Under the pieces are notes generated by a model. That model made no database searches and had not been told where the DNA came from. It was given only the letters and a program-made list of their open reading frames with translations. This document shows positions 1-6,604 of a DNA stretch of 41,065 bases, piece after piece. Where the stretch lies: positions 1 to 41,065 of the forward strand of contig CAZJKC010000009.1 in assembly GCA_964546565.1 (NCBI GenBank). The letters are read 5' to 3'. The stretch's first letter is position 1; each line of letters begins with the position of its first letter. Made by a program: the position numbers and the translations under genes. Origin of the DNA: CAG-826 sp964546565 (GTDB lineage Bacteria > Bacillota_I > Bacilli_A > RFN20 > CAG-826).

Positions 1-29
1 AGATATAATTCCTCAAAATCTATTATTTT

Positions 30-182
30 TTATGGTTTAACTGCGAAAGACGCGAGCCACTCTATAGCATAAACATGCTTCCAAATAGAAATAGAATCAT
101 CAAAAGGATTTGATCGCCTTTCAAAATATTCATATTTTTCTTTATTTGTATATTTTCTCTTTTTTTTATAACTTTTTTTCAT
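30..182 (-). CDS. small basic protein, unknown function (50 aa)
   Basis: I do not recognise this protein. It is rich in Lys, Arg and Tyr in its first half (KKSYKKKRKYTNKEKYEYFE) and ends with a more hydrophobic tail (WLASFAVKP). The open frame extends upstream to 224, but a good ribosome site (aggaggaagtgagg) lies just before the ATG at 182, so I take that start. It is co-oriented with the 120-residue gene at 316-678, with about 130 bases between them. A candidate plus-strand RNA lies in that gap. The small size and basic composition resemble cargo of mobile elements, but no integrase, relaxase or transposase is visible in the window to confirm this. Confidence 0.45.
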   Translation of the reverse strand: MKKSYKKKRKYTNKEKYEYFERRSNPFDDSISIWKHVYAIEWLASFAVKP

Positions 183-231
183 TTTTTCCTCACTTCCTCC
201 TATATTAAGTTTATAAATTTTCATTTTTTCG

Positions 232-259
232 TTGATTTTTTACTATAATTGAATATAAT
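232..259 (+). promoter_or_regulatory. sigma-A type promoter for candidate small RNA
   Basis: TTGATT at 232-237 and TATAAT at 254-259 are separated by 16 bases. Transcription would start near 266, just before two hairpins and a T-run. No plus-strand protein gene follows, so the likely product is a short RNA. Confidence 0.45.
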
Positions 260-265
260 ATAAGT

Positions 266-317
266 AACAAAACCAATTTTTGGTTATCACCACCATATGA
301 GATGTGGTGTTTTTTTT
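266..317 (+). ncRNA. candidate ~50-nt small RNA, antisense to an intercistronic region
   Basis: Downstream of a consensus-like promoter lie two stem-loops. The first is AACCAA/TTGGTT at 271-285 with a 3-base loop. The second is CACCAC/GTGGTG at 288-309, followed by eight T residues. This is a complete promoter-to-terminator unit of about 50 bases. It lies opposite the gap between the two minus-strand genes at 316-678 and 30-182, so it could pair with their mRNA. The unit is seen in the sequence; its expression and function are inference. Confidence 0.35.
288..317 (+). terminator. intrinsic terminator (plus strand)
   Basis: CACCAC (288-293) pairs with GTGGTG (304-309), and a run of eight T follows at 310-317. 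The T-run is on the plus strand, so the terminator faces away from the minus-strand genes on either side. Confidence 0.6.
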
Positions 318-678
318 ATCTCTTTTTTCTTTTAGCAAATTTTAAAATATCACATTGCTGTTTTTGTGAAATAAATGTTTTTCTATACACATTTAAATCA
401 ATATCTTTGTGTTTTAAATCAATCGGATTACCATTTGCATTAACTGATAAATAGCCATTATTTACACCACTTGGTGTTTCACGATGTGAAAATCTCATTT
501 TCTTTAATAATCCACTTTTTATCTGAGCAAATCTATAATTATCACGCTTGTATAAATGAGTTAATTCTATTGCCCTAATTTCTTTTGTACTTTTATCTTT
601 ATAAACTAAATAATCATGTGTTCCATTAGGATTATTAGATTTAAACATATATCTATTTTTTATTCTTGCTATTTTCAT
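316..678 (-). CDS. hypothetical protein, accessory-type (120 aa)
   Basis: The function is not recognised. The protein is small and basic, has no membrane segment or signal peptide, and ends in a Lys/Arg-rich tail (KFAKRKKR). Its internal pattern (HLYKRDNYRFAQIKSG, then MRFSHRETPSGV, then NPIDLKHKDID) is reminiscent of short conserved proteins of conjugative or mobilizable elements in Firmicutes; this is a recollection, not a match I can prove. The start at 678 is supported by a strong ribosome site (taggagg) seven bases upstream. Its 3' end touches the T-run of the plus-strand terminator at 288-317. Confidence 0.5.
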   Translation of the reverse strand: MKIARIKNRYMFKSNNPNGTHDYLVYKDKSTKEIRAIELTHLYKRDNYRFAQIKSGLLKKMRFSHRETPSGVNNGYLSVNANGNPIDLKHKDIDLNVYRKTFISQKQQCDILKFAKRKKR

Positions 679-717
679 TTTAATAACCTCCTACTTCTTG
701 CTCCGCCATTTTGCTTT

Positions 718-744
718 AAAAGTCCGATAAATGCGGGCTTTTTT
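718..744 (+). terminator. orphan intrinsic terminator, plus strand
   Basis: AAAAGTCCG (718-726) pairs with CGGGCTTTT (734-742) through one G-T wobble, with a 7-base loop and T residues continuing to 744. No plus-strand gene precedes it in the window. It follows a tRNA-3'-end-like stretch (CTCCGCCA at 701-708). Confidence 0.6.
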
Positions 745-859
745 GTTTTTTGAAAAGTGAAATGATACAAACTGATACAATTTAGCAAACGAAAAAACGT
801 TCGAACTCATGAACGGAAAGCATTATTTGTGAACCTTACGTGTAAAATTATATAGATAT

Positions 860-889
860 TTGCTTTTTTATATTAAATGCCTTTATATT
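860..889 (+). promoter_or_regulatory. possible promoter for the kinase-like gene
   Basis: TTGCTT at 860-865 and TATATT at 884-889 are 18 bases apart, about 40 bases before the ATG at 931. The match to consensus is moderate in a very AT-rich region. Confidence 0.3.
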
Positions 890-930
890 ATTTATAGAAT
901 TACGTTTAACGTTTATAAGAGGAAAACTAC

Positions 931-1443
931 ATGAAAGACAATGATGTTATAACAATAGGAAATAAAGATTATGAAATAATTAAATTACTTGGGCATGGAA
1001 AGGGTGGATATTCGTATCTTGCAAAAAACGATAATTCTTTTTATGTTCTTAAGAAAATACACCATGAGCCATGTGATTATTATCAATTTGGAAATAAAAT
1101 GGCAGCAGAAATCAACGATTATGAACGTTTAAAAAAAAATGGCATAATTATGCCAAAAATGATTTGTTATGATTTAGAAAAAGAAATAATTGTTAAAGAA
1201 TACATTAACGGACCAACCATTTTAGAATTGCTTGAAAAACATGAAGATGTTTCGCAATACATTAAGCAATTAGAAGATATTTTACCTATACTTTATAAAG
1301 CACATTTAAATATTGATTATTATCCAACTAATTTTGTTGTCGCTCATGGAATAGTTTTTTATATTGATTATGAATGCAATGAATATGATGAAAAATGGGA
1401 TTTTGAGCATTGGGGTAAAAAGTATTGGCTAGATAGATATTAA
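931..1443 (+). CDS. minimal protein-kinase-like protein (170 aa)
   Basis: This is a compact kinase fold protein of the kind annotated as serine/threonine or aminoglycoside-type kinase. Visible elements in order are a glycine-rich loop (GHGKGGYSYLA, about residues 21-31), the VLKKI lysine, a hinge-like IVKEYING, and a catalytic loop NIDYYPTNF that matches the HRDLKPxN pattern with Asp and Asn kept and His and Lys replaced. It ends with IDYE in place of DFG. At 170 residues it lacks most of the C-lobe of a canonical kinase. The substrate is unknown. It converges on rdgB and the stop codons overlap by four bases. Ribosome site: ataagaggaaaac before the ATG. Confidence 0.7.
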   Translation: MKDNDVITIGNKDYEIIKLLGHGKGGYSYLAKNDNSFYVLKKIHHEPCDYYQFGNKMAAEINDYERLKKNGIIMPKMICYDLEKEIIVKEYINGPTILELLEKHEDVSQYIKQLEDILPILYKAHLNIDYYPTNFVVAHGIVFYIDYECNEYDEKWDFEHWGKKYWLDRY

Positions 1444-2021
1444 TTATCACAAAGATATTTTTTGAATTGTAATAGAGCTTGTCCACGATGTGAAATCTGA
1501 TTTTTTTCATTTTCTGAGAGTTCAGCAAAGGTTTTCTTTAATGAAGGAATATAAAATATAGGGTCATATCCAAAGCCATTTTGACCGCGATAATCATCAA
1601 TAATAATGCCATGGCATTGACCTTCAAATATATGTTCCTCGTTATCATCGATATAAGCAATTATACATGTAAAAAAAGCTGTTTTATCTTCTTTATTCTT
1701 TAGCATTTGGTTAATAGCGGAACATTTTTCTAAATAGGATTTATCTTCCATAAATCTTGCTGAATGTATACCAGGAAAGCCATCTAATGAATTAATTGAT
1801 AGTCCAGAATCATCGGAAATAACAGGATAAGGAAATAGTTTTTTTATGGTTCTTGCTTTAATAAGAGCATTTTCAATAAAGGTATTTCCATTTTCAATTA
1901 TCTCATCGTGATAACCTAAATCATCAAGCGATATTATTTCGATGTCAAACTCGCTTAAAGCGGTACGGAATTCATGGGTTTTATGTTGGTTATGTGTTGC
2001 TAATATTATTTTCTTTTTCAT
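1440..2021 (-). CDS. rdgB: XTP/dITP pyrophosphatase (RdgB/HAM1 family)
   Basis: Hydrolyses non-canonical purine triphosphates (dITP, XTP, dHAPTP) to monophosphate and pyrophosphate, keeping them out of DNA. Family signatures are ATHNQHKTHEF at residues 8-18, SDDSGL at 69-74 with the metal-binding Asp pair, the FGYDPIF loop and the C-terminal SHRGQAL. The length of 193 is normal. A ribosome site (aaagga) precedes the ATG at 2021, and the gene starts 15 bases after the aldo/keto reductase stop, so the two are probably one transcript. Its stop overlaps the convergent kinase-like gene by four bases. Confidence 0.95.
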   Translation of the reverse strand: MKKKIILATHNQHKTHEFRTALSEFDIEIISLDDLGYHDEIIENGNTFIENALIKARTIKKLFPYPVISDDSGLSINSLDGFPGIHSARFMEDKSYLEKCSAINQMLKNKEDKTAFFTCIIAYIDDNEEHIFEGQCHGIIIDDYRGQNGFGYDPIFYIPSLKKTFAELSENEKNQISHRGQALLQFKKYLCDN

Positions 2022-2036
2022 ATCTTTTTCCTTTAA

Positions 2037-2846
2037 TTATAGTTTTAAGAGAAGTTCAATATCTTCTTTTTTTATTTTAAAATCGACTTTGATATTATCT
2101 TTAATATGGGTGTCCTTCTCACTTTTTGGTAGCGGTAAAGTATTTAGTTCTAAGCAATACTTGATACATAATTGGGGAATTGACACTCCATATTTATCGG
2201 CAATTAATTTAATACGTTCATCATTTAATAAACGTCCGGTGGCGATTGGTGAGTAAGCTTCTACTAAAATATTATGTTTTTCACAGTAATGTATTAAATC
2301 ACAAGGAGTATTACCGATGTGAATGCAAATTTGGTTGACTTGTGGTACAATTTCACAATTATTTATAATATTTTCCAAATCATCAATTGCAAAATTGGAA
2401 ACGCCAATAGCTTTTAATTTTCCTTCCTTGTATGCTTCTTCTAAGGCATGATACACTTCAATATTTTCATCATACAACATTACGGAATTATCATGCATTT
2501 GGCTCCATGGCCGTGGAGCGTGAATAAGCATTAAATCGATATAATCGACGTCTAGGTCTTGTAAGGCTCTATTAATACATTCTTTAGCGTCTTGATAATT
2601 TTTAATTTCAGCTGGTATTTTTGATGTAATAAAGACTTCATTCCTTGTTAATTGGCTCTTTTTAATACCTTCACCAACTTCTTTACCATTTTCATAAGCG
2701 ATGGCGTTATCAATATGACGATATCCATTTTTTAAAGCAGAAATAATAGCAGAAGTGGCTTTATCGCGTGGAATTTGCCATGTTCCAAAACCTATTTTTG
2801 GCATTTTAATATTATTATTTAAAACAAAATATTCATCTTTAATCAT
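2037..2846 (-). CDS. aldo/keto reductase
   Basis: NAD(P)H-dependent reductase of aldehydes or ketones, of the 2,5-diketo-gluconate/YtbE-like group. The catalytic tetrad is present: Asp46 in GYRHIDNA, Tyr51, Lys76 in FITSKIP and His109 in LMLIHAP. The nucleotide-binding LPLPKSEKD stretch near residue 234 corresponds to the usual IPKS motif. At 269 residues it is slightly shorter than typical (about 275-285), ending in a run of Leu and Lys. The physiological substrate cannot be read from the sequence. First gene of a two-gene unit with rdgB; ribosome site gaggtgat before the ATG at 2846. Confidence 0.92.
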   Translation of the reverse strand: MIKDEYFVLNNNIKMPKIGFGTWQIPRDKATSAIISALKNGYRHIDNAIAYENGKEVGEGIKKSQLTRNEVFITSKIPAEIKNYQDAKECINRALQDLDVDYIDLMLIHAPRPWSQMHDNSVMLYDENIEVYHALEEAYKEGKLKAIGVSNFAIDDLENIINNCEIVPQVNQICIHIGNTPCDLIHYCEKHNILVEAYSPIATGRLLNDERIKLIADKYGVSIPQLCIKYCLELNTLPLPKSEKDTHIKDNIKVDFKIKKEDIELLLKL

Positions 2847-2982
2847 GGAATTATCACCTCGAGATATATTTTATCATAAAGCTAGTGATTCAATGTCACA
2901 TGGATAAAAAAATAAAGTATTTAAGCTGTTATTATCATTAAAAAAATAATGTTCTTTTACGAAAATAAAGCTAATTTACATT

Positions 2983-3714
2983 TTATTTTAATCTAATGAC
3001 ATTAATAGTAAGATTAATATCCTTAAACATGATAATATTTTGCACATTATCAGTAGAGAAAATAAGTTCAATGTCTTTATCTTTTGTAAAATTTAACTTT
3101 GTATTATAAGTATAACTTTTCGCGACATATGATGTTGTTGTCGGAAGATTTTCTTCAAAATACCCCTGTAAAGATTCATTTATTAAAGATAATTCATATT
3201 TTGGTGATCCGGCATAGCCAATATCCCAAAGAACATTGTAGTCTTTTTGATATTTGACACTATAGGAAATAACAAATTGAAGACCCATATTGTTTTTTTC
3301 GAGAAAAGAATAGTCAAAACCTATGAGCGATATGCCAAAACTCGCACTATTACTATAGTTGCTAGATAAGGCTTTAAGTTCAAAACCATCATTATAGAAT
3401 GATTTTGATTTTAAGGTAAATCCAGCATATAGGCTAAAATCTGTTGTTACTGGTCTTGTAAAATCATATAAGAATGAACAATGATAATCGGTGTACCATC
3501 CTTTGAAAATATAGTTATTCTTATTTGGTTCATTTCTTATTATTAAGACATCTCCTTCGTCAACGATAACTTTATTATATTCAACTCCGTCGACAATTAA
3601 GGTGACAACATGATTCTTTTTAAAGATATCATGAGCGGTATTTTCATAATTGCAGCTAGCAATCATAAAAACTGTTAAAATACTTAATAATAAAGATAAA
3701 ATGCTTTTTTTCAT
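2983..3714 (-). CDS. lipoprotein with one InlB-B/Flg_new type repeat
   Basis: The protein has a lipoprotein signal (MKKSILSLLLSILTVFM) with a lipobox ending IASC, Cys21. Residues of roughly 35-100 form one beta-grasp repeat of the Listeria-Bacteroides (InlB B) kind, recognisable by NYIFKGWYTDYHCSFLYDF and the closing SLYAGFT. The remaining 140 residues are unrecognised and look like a beta-rich extracellular domain. Start: the frame opens at 3729, but ggaggtg lies six bases before the ATG at 3714, which is therefore preferred. Likely a surface protein with adhesive or binding function; no ligand can be named. Confidence 0.75.
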   Translation of the reverse strand: MKKSILSLLLSILTVFMIASCNYENTAHDIFKKNHVVTLIVDGVEYNKVIVDEGDVLIIRNEPNKNNYIFKGWYTDYHCSFLYDFTRPVTTDFSLYAGFTLKSKSFYNDGFELKALSSNYSNSASFGISLIGFDYSFLEKNNMGLQFVISYSVKYQKDYNVLWDIGYAGSPKYELSLINESLQGYFEENLPTTTSYVAKSYTYNTKLNFTKDKDIELIFSTDNVQNIIMFKDINLTINVIRLK

Positions 3715-4038
3715 TGAAAACACCTCCATAAATATAGTTGCAAAAAAAAGAAAGCAATACAGAAACTCTATATTTATTAAACAAATAAAAATACTTATAT
3801 AAGAATAGTTTTATTGTGTTTAACATATAGAAAACACTAGCTATATCATTATAAAATAGCTATATATAGAGGCTTTTCGAGAATATTATTATAGCACAAA
3901 TATCATGGGGTTAAAGATTTTTTTTAAAATTATATATGCGCTAAATCAATAATTAATAAGACCCTTAAAATTATATAAATCCTATAGATAAAAAAACTTC
4001 TTCGCTTACGGAGCAAAATTGGTTTTGCAAAAAAACAT
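3715..4038. other. intergenic gap, AT-rich, no gene seen
   Basis: No coding frame or RNA fold stands out. It contains a short repeated tagctatat (about 3838 and 3858) and a small hairpin GCAAAA/TTTTGC near 4013-4028. It must hold the promoter of the lipoprotein gene, but no hexamer pair is convincing. Confidence 0.4.
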
Positions 4039-4076
4039 AAAAAAAGTTCGACCTTTTCAAAAAAAGAATCGAACTT
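4039..4076 (-). terminator. intrinsic terminator of the tRNA pair
   Basis: On the minus strand AAGTTCGA (4076-4069) pairs with TCGAACTT (4051-4044), followed by seven T residues. It lies 15 bases past the CCA end of tRNA-Gly. Confidence 0.75.
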
Positions 4077-4090
4077 ATTCTACGGATCAA

Positions 4091-4164
4091 TGGAGCAGGT
4101 GACGGGAATCGAACCCGCGTAATTAGCTTGGAAGGCTAATGTTCTACCATTGAACTACACCTGC
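4091..4164 (-). tRNA. tRNA-Gly (TCC)
   Basis: The minus strand folds as a full cloverleaf of 74 bases including an encoded CCA. The acceptor stem is GCAGGTG/CACCTGC, the anticodon stem TTAGC/GCTAA encloses loop CTTCCAA with anticodon TCC, and the T-loop is GGTTCGATTCC. It follows tRNA-Asp after one base and both end at the terminator at 4039-4076. Confidence 0.95.
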
Positions 4165-4165
4165 A

Positions 4166-4241
4166 TGGCGGATCTGACGGGAATCGAACCCGCGGTCTTC
4201 TCCGTGACAGGGAGACATGTTAACCGCTACACCACAGATCC
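4166..4241 (-). tRNA. tRNA-Asp (GTC)
   Basis: The minus strand gives a 76-base cloverleaf with encoded CCA. The acceptor stem is GGATCTG/CAGATCC with discriminator G, the anticodon stem TCTCC/GGAGA and loop CTGTCAC with anticodon GTC. It is the first of the two tRNAs transcribed. Confidence 0.95.
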
Positions 4242-4257
4242 ACTAGATGCGAAATAA

Positions 4258-4285
4258 ATGATAACACATTTTCTTATAATTTCAA
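4258..4285 (-). promoter_or_regulatory. promoter of the tRNA-Asp/tRNA-Gly unit
   Basis: On the minus strand TTGAAA (4285-4280) and TATCAT (4263-4258) are separated by 16 bases. The predicted start falls about ten bases before the tRNA-Asp 5' end. Confidence 0.65.
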
Positions 4286-4320
4286 GTATTATTTAAAAAT
4301 ATTTTCTATTCGGGGTTTGA

Positions 4321-4342
4321 AATAACCGCTACTGCGGTTATT
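4321..4342 (-). terminator. stem-loop at the 3' end of trxA
   Basis: A perfect nine-base stem AATAACCGC/GCGGTTATT with a four-base loop overlaps the trxA stop codon by two bases. No long T-run follows, so it may act as an mRNA 3' end stabiliser as well as, or instead of, a terminator. Confidence 0.5.
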
Positions 4343-4658
4343 AAATATTAAAAGATGAATTGATAATTTGTTCTATTCTCGATTTAGAAATAAAACCGAT
4401 TTGTTCATGGACAACTTCTCCATTTTTAACAAAAAACAAAGTTGGAATAGAAGCAATTGCATATTTTGCAGCTAAATCGGTCACTTTATCGACATCAATT
4501 TTAGCAACAATAGTGTTTTGATTTTCTGCTTCAACTTCTTCGAGAATGGGAGAAATCATACGACATGGTCCACACCATGTTGCAAAAAAATCAACAATGA
4601 CATAATGGTTATTGTCTAATAATTCTTGGAATTGTTTGGAATTTTCAATGTAAATCAT
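4341..4658 (-). CDS. trxA: thioredoxin
   Basis: Cytoplasmic disulfide reductase. The active site WCGPC has Cys29 and Cys32, followed by the conserved cis-proline loop SIPTLFF. The length of 105 is exactly that of classical thioredoxins. It is the last gene of a CPBP-protease, TraX, thioredoxin run. Its ribosome site (aaaggag) lies at the end of the TraX gene, with 13 bases between the two, so it is probably cotranscribed. Confidence 0.95.
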   Translation of the reverse strand: MIYIENSKQFQELLDNNHYVIVDFFATWCGPCRMISPILEEVEAENQNTIVAKIDVDKVTDLAAKYAIASIPTLFFVKNGEVVHEQIGFISKSRIEQIINSSFNI

Positions 4659-4671
4659 AATTAGGTCTCCT

Positions 4672-5505
4672 TTAAATTAAATAAAATATCAATGCTATGA
4701 TACCCACATGTAAGAAATAATATAAATAAAATCCGTATTTAACATATTTTGAACTATACCCCTTTTCACCATTATAGAAATAGATGAAGAAGGCACTAAA
4801 GATAGCATATATTTGTATTGACATATGGATAGTATCGATAGTTGGAATTATTTTGGCAATTATCCAACAAACAAAGTTTATAATAAGAAAAACAGTAATT
4901 GCAACAATATTTGTTACTTTTCTTTGAGGAATAATGTCTTCCATTTGATTAGTGGTGACATCATAACGTTTAGCTAAAAAGGAGTAGTATTTTTTAGCTA
5001 AATAAGGTGTGAGATAAAACCCTATGATAATAGCTATGCCATAACATCCATAAGACATACGGAGATATGTAGGTATATAATTATGAAATACAATAGCGAG
5101 AACTGAAATGGTTATTGGAATTATAGCCCATAATTTCTTTTTATTTTTTTGGTCTAATAAACAAACAATTAAAGCATTTAAGAATAAATCAATAAAAACA
5201 TTGGAAATTCCAAGATTTTCATTAAAAAGAGTTAATATAAAACTGAAAGTACTTATTAATATTGCACAAAGGCCAAGTCGACATAGATATTTTTTACGAC
5301 TGTGAGTATGAAAAATACTTTCAACTAATGCAAAAGCAAATAAAGGGAATGAAATGCGACCTATAATCCTAAAAATCAAATATATTTGGCTTTGATTACC
5401 ATACAATGCATCAAGTATGACAACTCCGATATGGTCAATGGTCATGGCAGTTGCAGCGATTAGTTTTAAGATAAAAGAATTAAAGAAACTTCTATTTTTT
5501 TTCAT
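4672..5505 (-). CDS. TraX family integral membrane protein
   Basis: A polytopic membrane protein with about eight hydrophobic segments. It carries the TraX family marks: an N-terminal LKLIAATAMTIDHIG, then FRIIGRISFPLFAFALVE with a following HTH motif, and a C-terminal FYNGEKG...YYFLH stretch. The founding member, F-plasmid TraX, acetylates pilin. Chromosomal Firmicute homologues have no pilin partner and their role is unknown; an acyltransferase role on a surface molecule is a guess. Its ATG overlaps the stop of the CPBP gene by four bases (ATGA), showing translational coupling. Confidence 0.8.
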   Translation of the reverse strand: MKKNRSFFNSFILKLIAATAMTIDHIGVVILDALYGNQSQIYLIFRIIGRISFPLFAFALVESIFHTHSRKKYLCRLGLCAILISTFSFILTLFNENLGISNVFIDLFLNALIVCLLDQKNKKKLWAIIPITISVLAIVFHNYIPTYLRMSYGCYGIAIIIGFYLTPYLAKKYYSFLAKRYDVTTNQMEDIIPQRKVTNIVAITVFLIINFVCWIIAKIIPTIDTIHMSIQIYAIFSAFFIYFYNGEKGYSSKYVKYGFYLYYFLHVGIIALIFYLI

Positions 5506-6338
5506 AATGCGAGATTCGATATAATGATTGATAAAACAGCGACCCCATTGTTAATAGCGTGCGCAATCATTGAAGTGGCGATACTTTGATGCTTTTCATA
5601 AGCACGACATAAGATAATGCCGGATGTAATATAACTAAAAATGTTCCAAATTTCATTGATGAGATTCTGTTTAAAGAATTCATCTTGATCAGGAATGGTA
5701 AAGTGTATAAAAGCGAAGATAAGGGAACTAACAACATAAGCAACAATTCTATTTTTTCTTCTAAAGATGTTAAATAATCCCAATCGATAAGTAATCTCTT
5801 CACAAATTGGAGCTAGAATAGTAGTCATAAACGCTAATAAAATAGGATAATTAGCTGTCATAACGCGGATAGCGCTTTCGTTTGCGTTGACACTACCTGT
5901 TTCTGAACGCAACATAGAAATAATGACACTTACTGCTGACGACGCTAATAACAATAAAAAGCCATATCCGACGCCATCAATTAAAGCATTTTTATTTTTG
6001 AAATGGTGGATAAAAAAAGATTTAATGTTGTCTCTACTAGAAATTACGATAATCAGAATAAGGATAATCGCGATAGCGGCATAACTAAGAAAATTAGATA
6101 AAACACTACCTAAAATAGGAAGCCCTTCTGTAATATCGACACCAATTGAATTGTAATAAGAAATAATAAAGATGCTTATAATTGTTGCGACAATGGATAA
6201 GCCCACCCATCCTACAAGAAAAAATAAAACATGTGTTGATACTGGAAAAAGGTTAAATTTATTGTTATCTTCCTTACCTTTAAGAATATCTAGAAAACTT
6301 TTTTTACTAACTGTTGAAGTTTCATCATAATTTTCCAT
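5502..6338 (-). CDS. CPBP family intramembrane metalloprotease
   Basis: Membrane-embedded protease of the CAAX protease and bacteriocin-processing (Abi) family. The three motifs are present: EEITYR with Glu180, Glu181 and Arg185, FAFIHF with His212, and AHAINN with His260. There are about eight membrane segments and a charged cytoplasmic N-terminus of about 30 residues. Such proteins occur as bacteriocin self-immunity or prenyl-protein processing factors; no bacteriocin gene is nearby, so the substrate is open. First gene of the operon with TraX and trxA; ribosome site aagggggg before the ATG at 6338. Confidence 0.88.
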   Translation of the reverse strand: MENYDETSTVSKKSFLDILKGKEDNNKFNLFPVSTHVLFFLVGWVGLSIVATIISIFIISYYNSIGVDITEGLPILGSVLSNFLSYAAIAIILILIIVISSRDNIKSFFIHHFKNKNALIDGVGYGFLLLLASSAVSVIISMLRSETGSVNANESAIRVMTANYPILLAFMTTILAPICEEITYRLGLFNIFRRKNRIVAYVVSSLIFAFIHFTIPDQDEFFKQNLINEIWNIFSYITSGIILCRAYEKHQSIATSMIAHAINNGVAVLSIIISNLAL

Positions 6339-6363
6339 TTTGAAGCCCCCCTTCGTTTGTTTA

Positions 6364-6393
6364 ATTATACTATTTTTTGCATTTAAATAGTAT
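6364..6393 (-). promoter_or_regulatory. -10 box with a perfect 9-bp inverted repeat (putative operator)
   Basis: On the minus strand a TATAAT (6369-6364) lies about 25 bases before the CPBP ATG. It overlaps a perfect inverted repeat ATACTATTT (6367-6375) / AAATAGTAT (6385-6393) with a nine-base spacer. No clear -35 is seen. The repeat lies upstream of the expected start, so it would act as DNA and not as an RNA hairpin. Confidence 0.4.
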
Positions 6394-6604
6394 CATTTTC
6401 ACAATTTAATATTAATGCCGTTATTAATTGTTATTTTGCCATAGTATTTGATTATTTGACGATAATCTATAGCATTTTAGAAATGCACAAATGTATTGAT
6501 TTTGTTGAATTAATAATTTATTATTAATTAAACATATATTTGAAAACAAAAAGATTGAATTATTTTTATTTGTTTATACTAAAAATATCATGGAGGAAAA
6601 AAAT

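Noticed and set aside
1942..2256. 104-residue plus-strand frame across rdgB and the reductase
   Set aside because: Antisense to two well-supported genes; its hydrophobic composition is a by-product of the complementary strand.
6508..6529. Perfect AT-only inverted repeat AATTAATAA/TTATTAATT before the giant gene
   Set aside because: Composed only of A and T in a very AT-rich gap, so it is expected by chance; noted but not called an operator.
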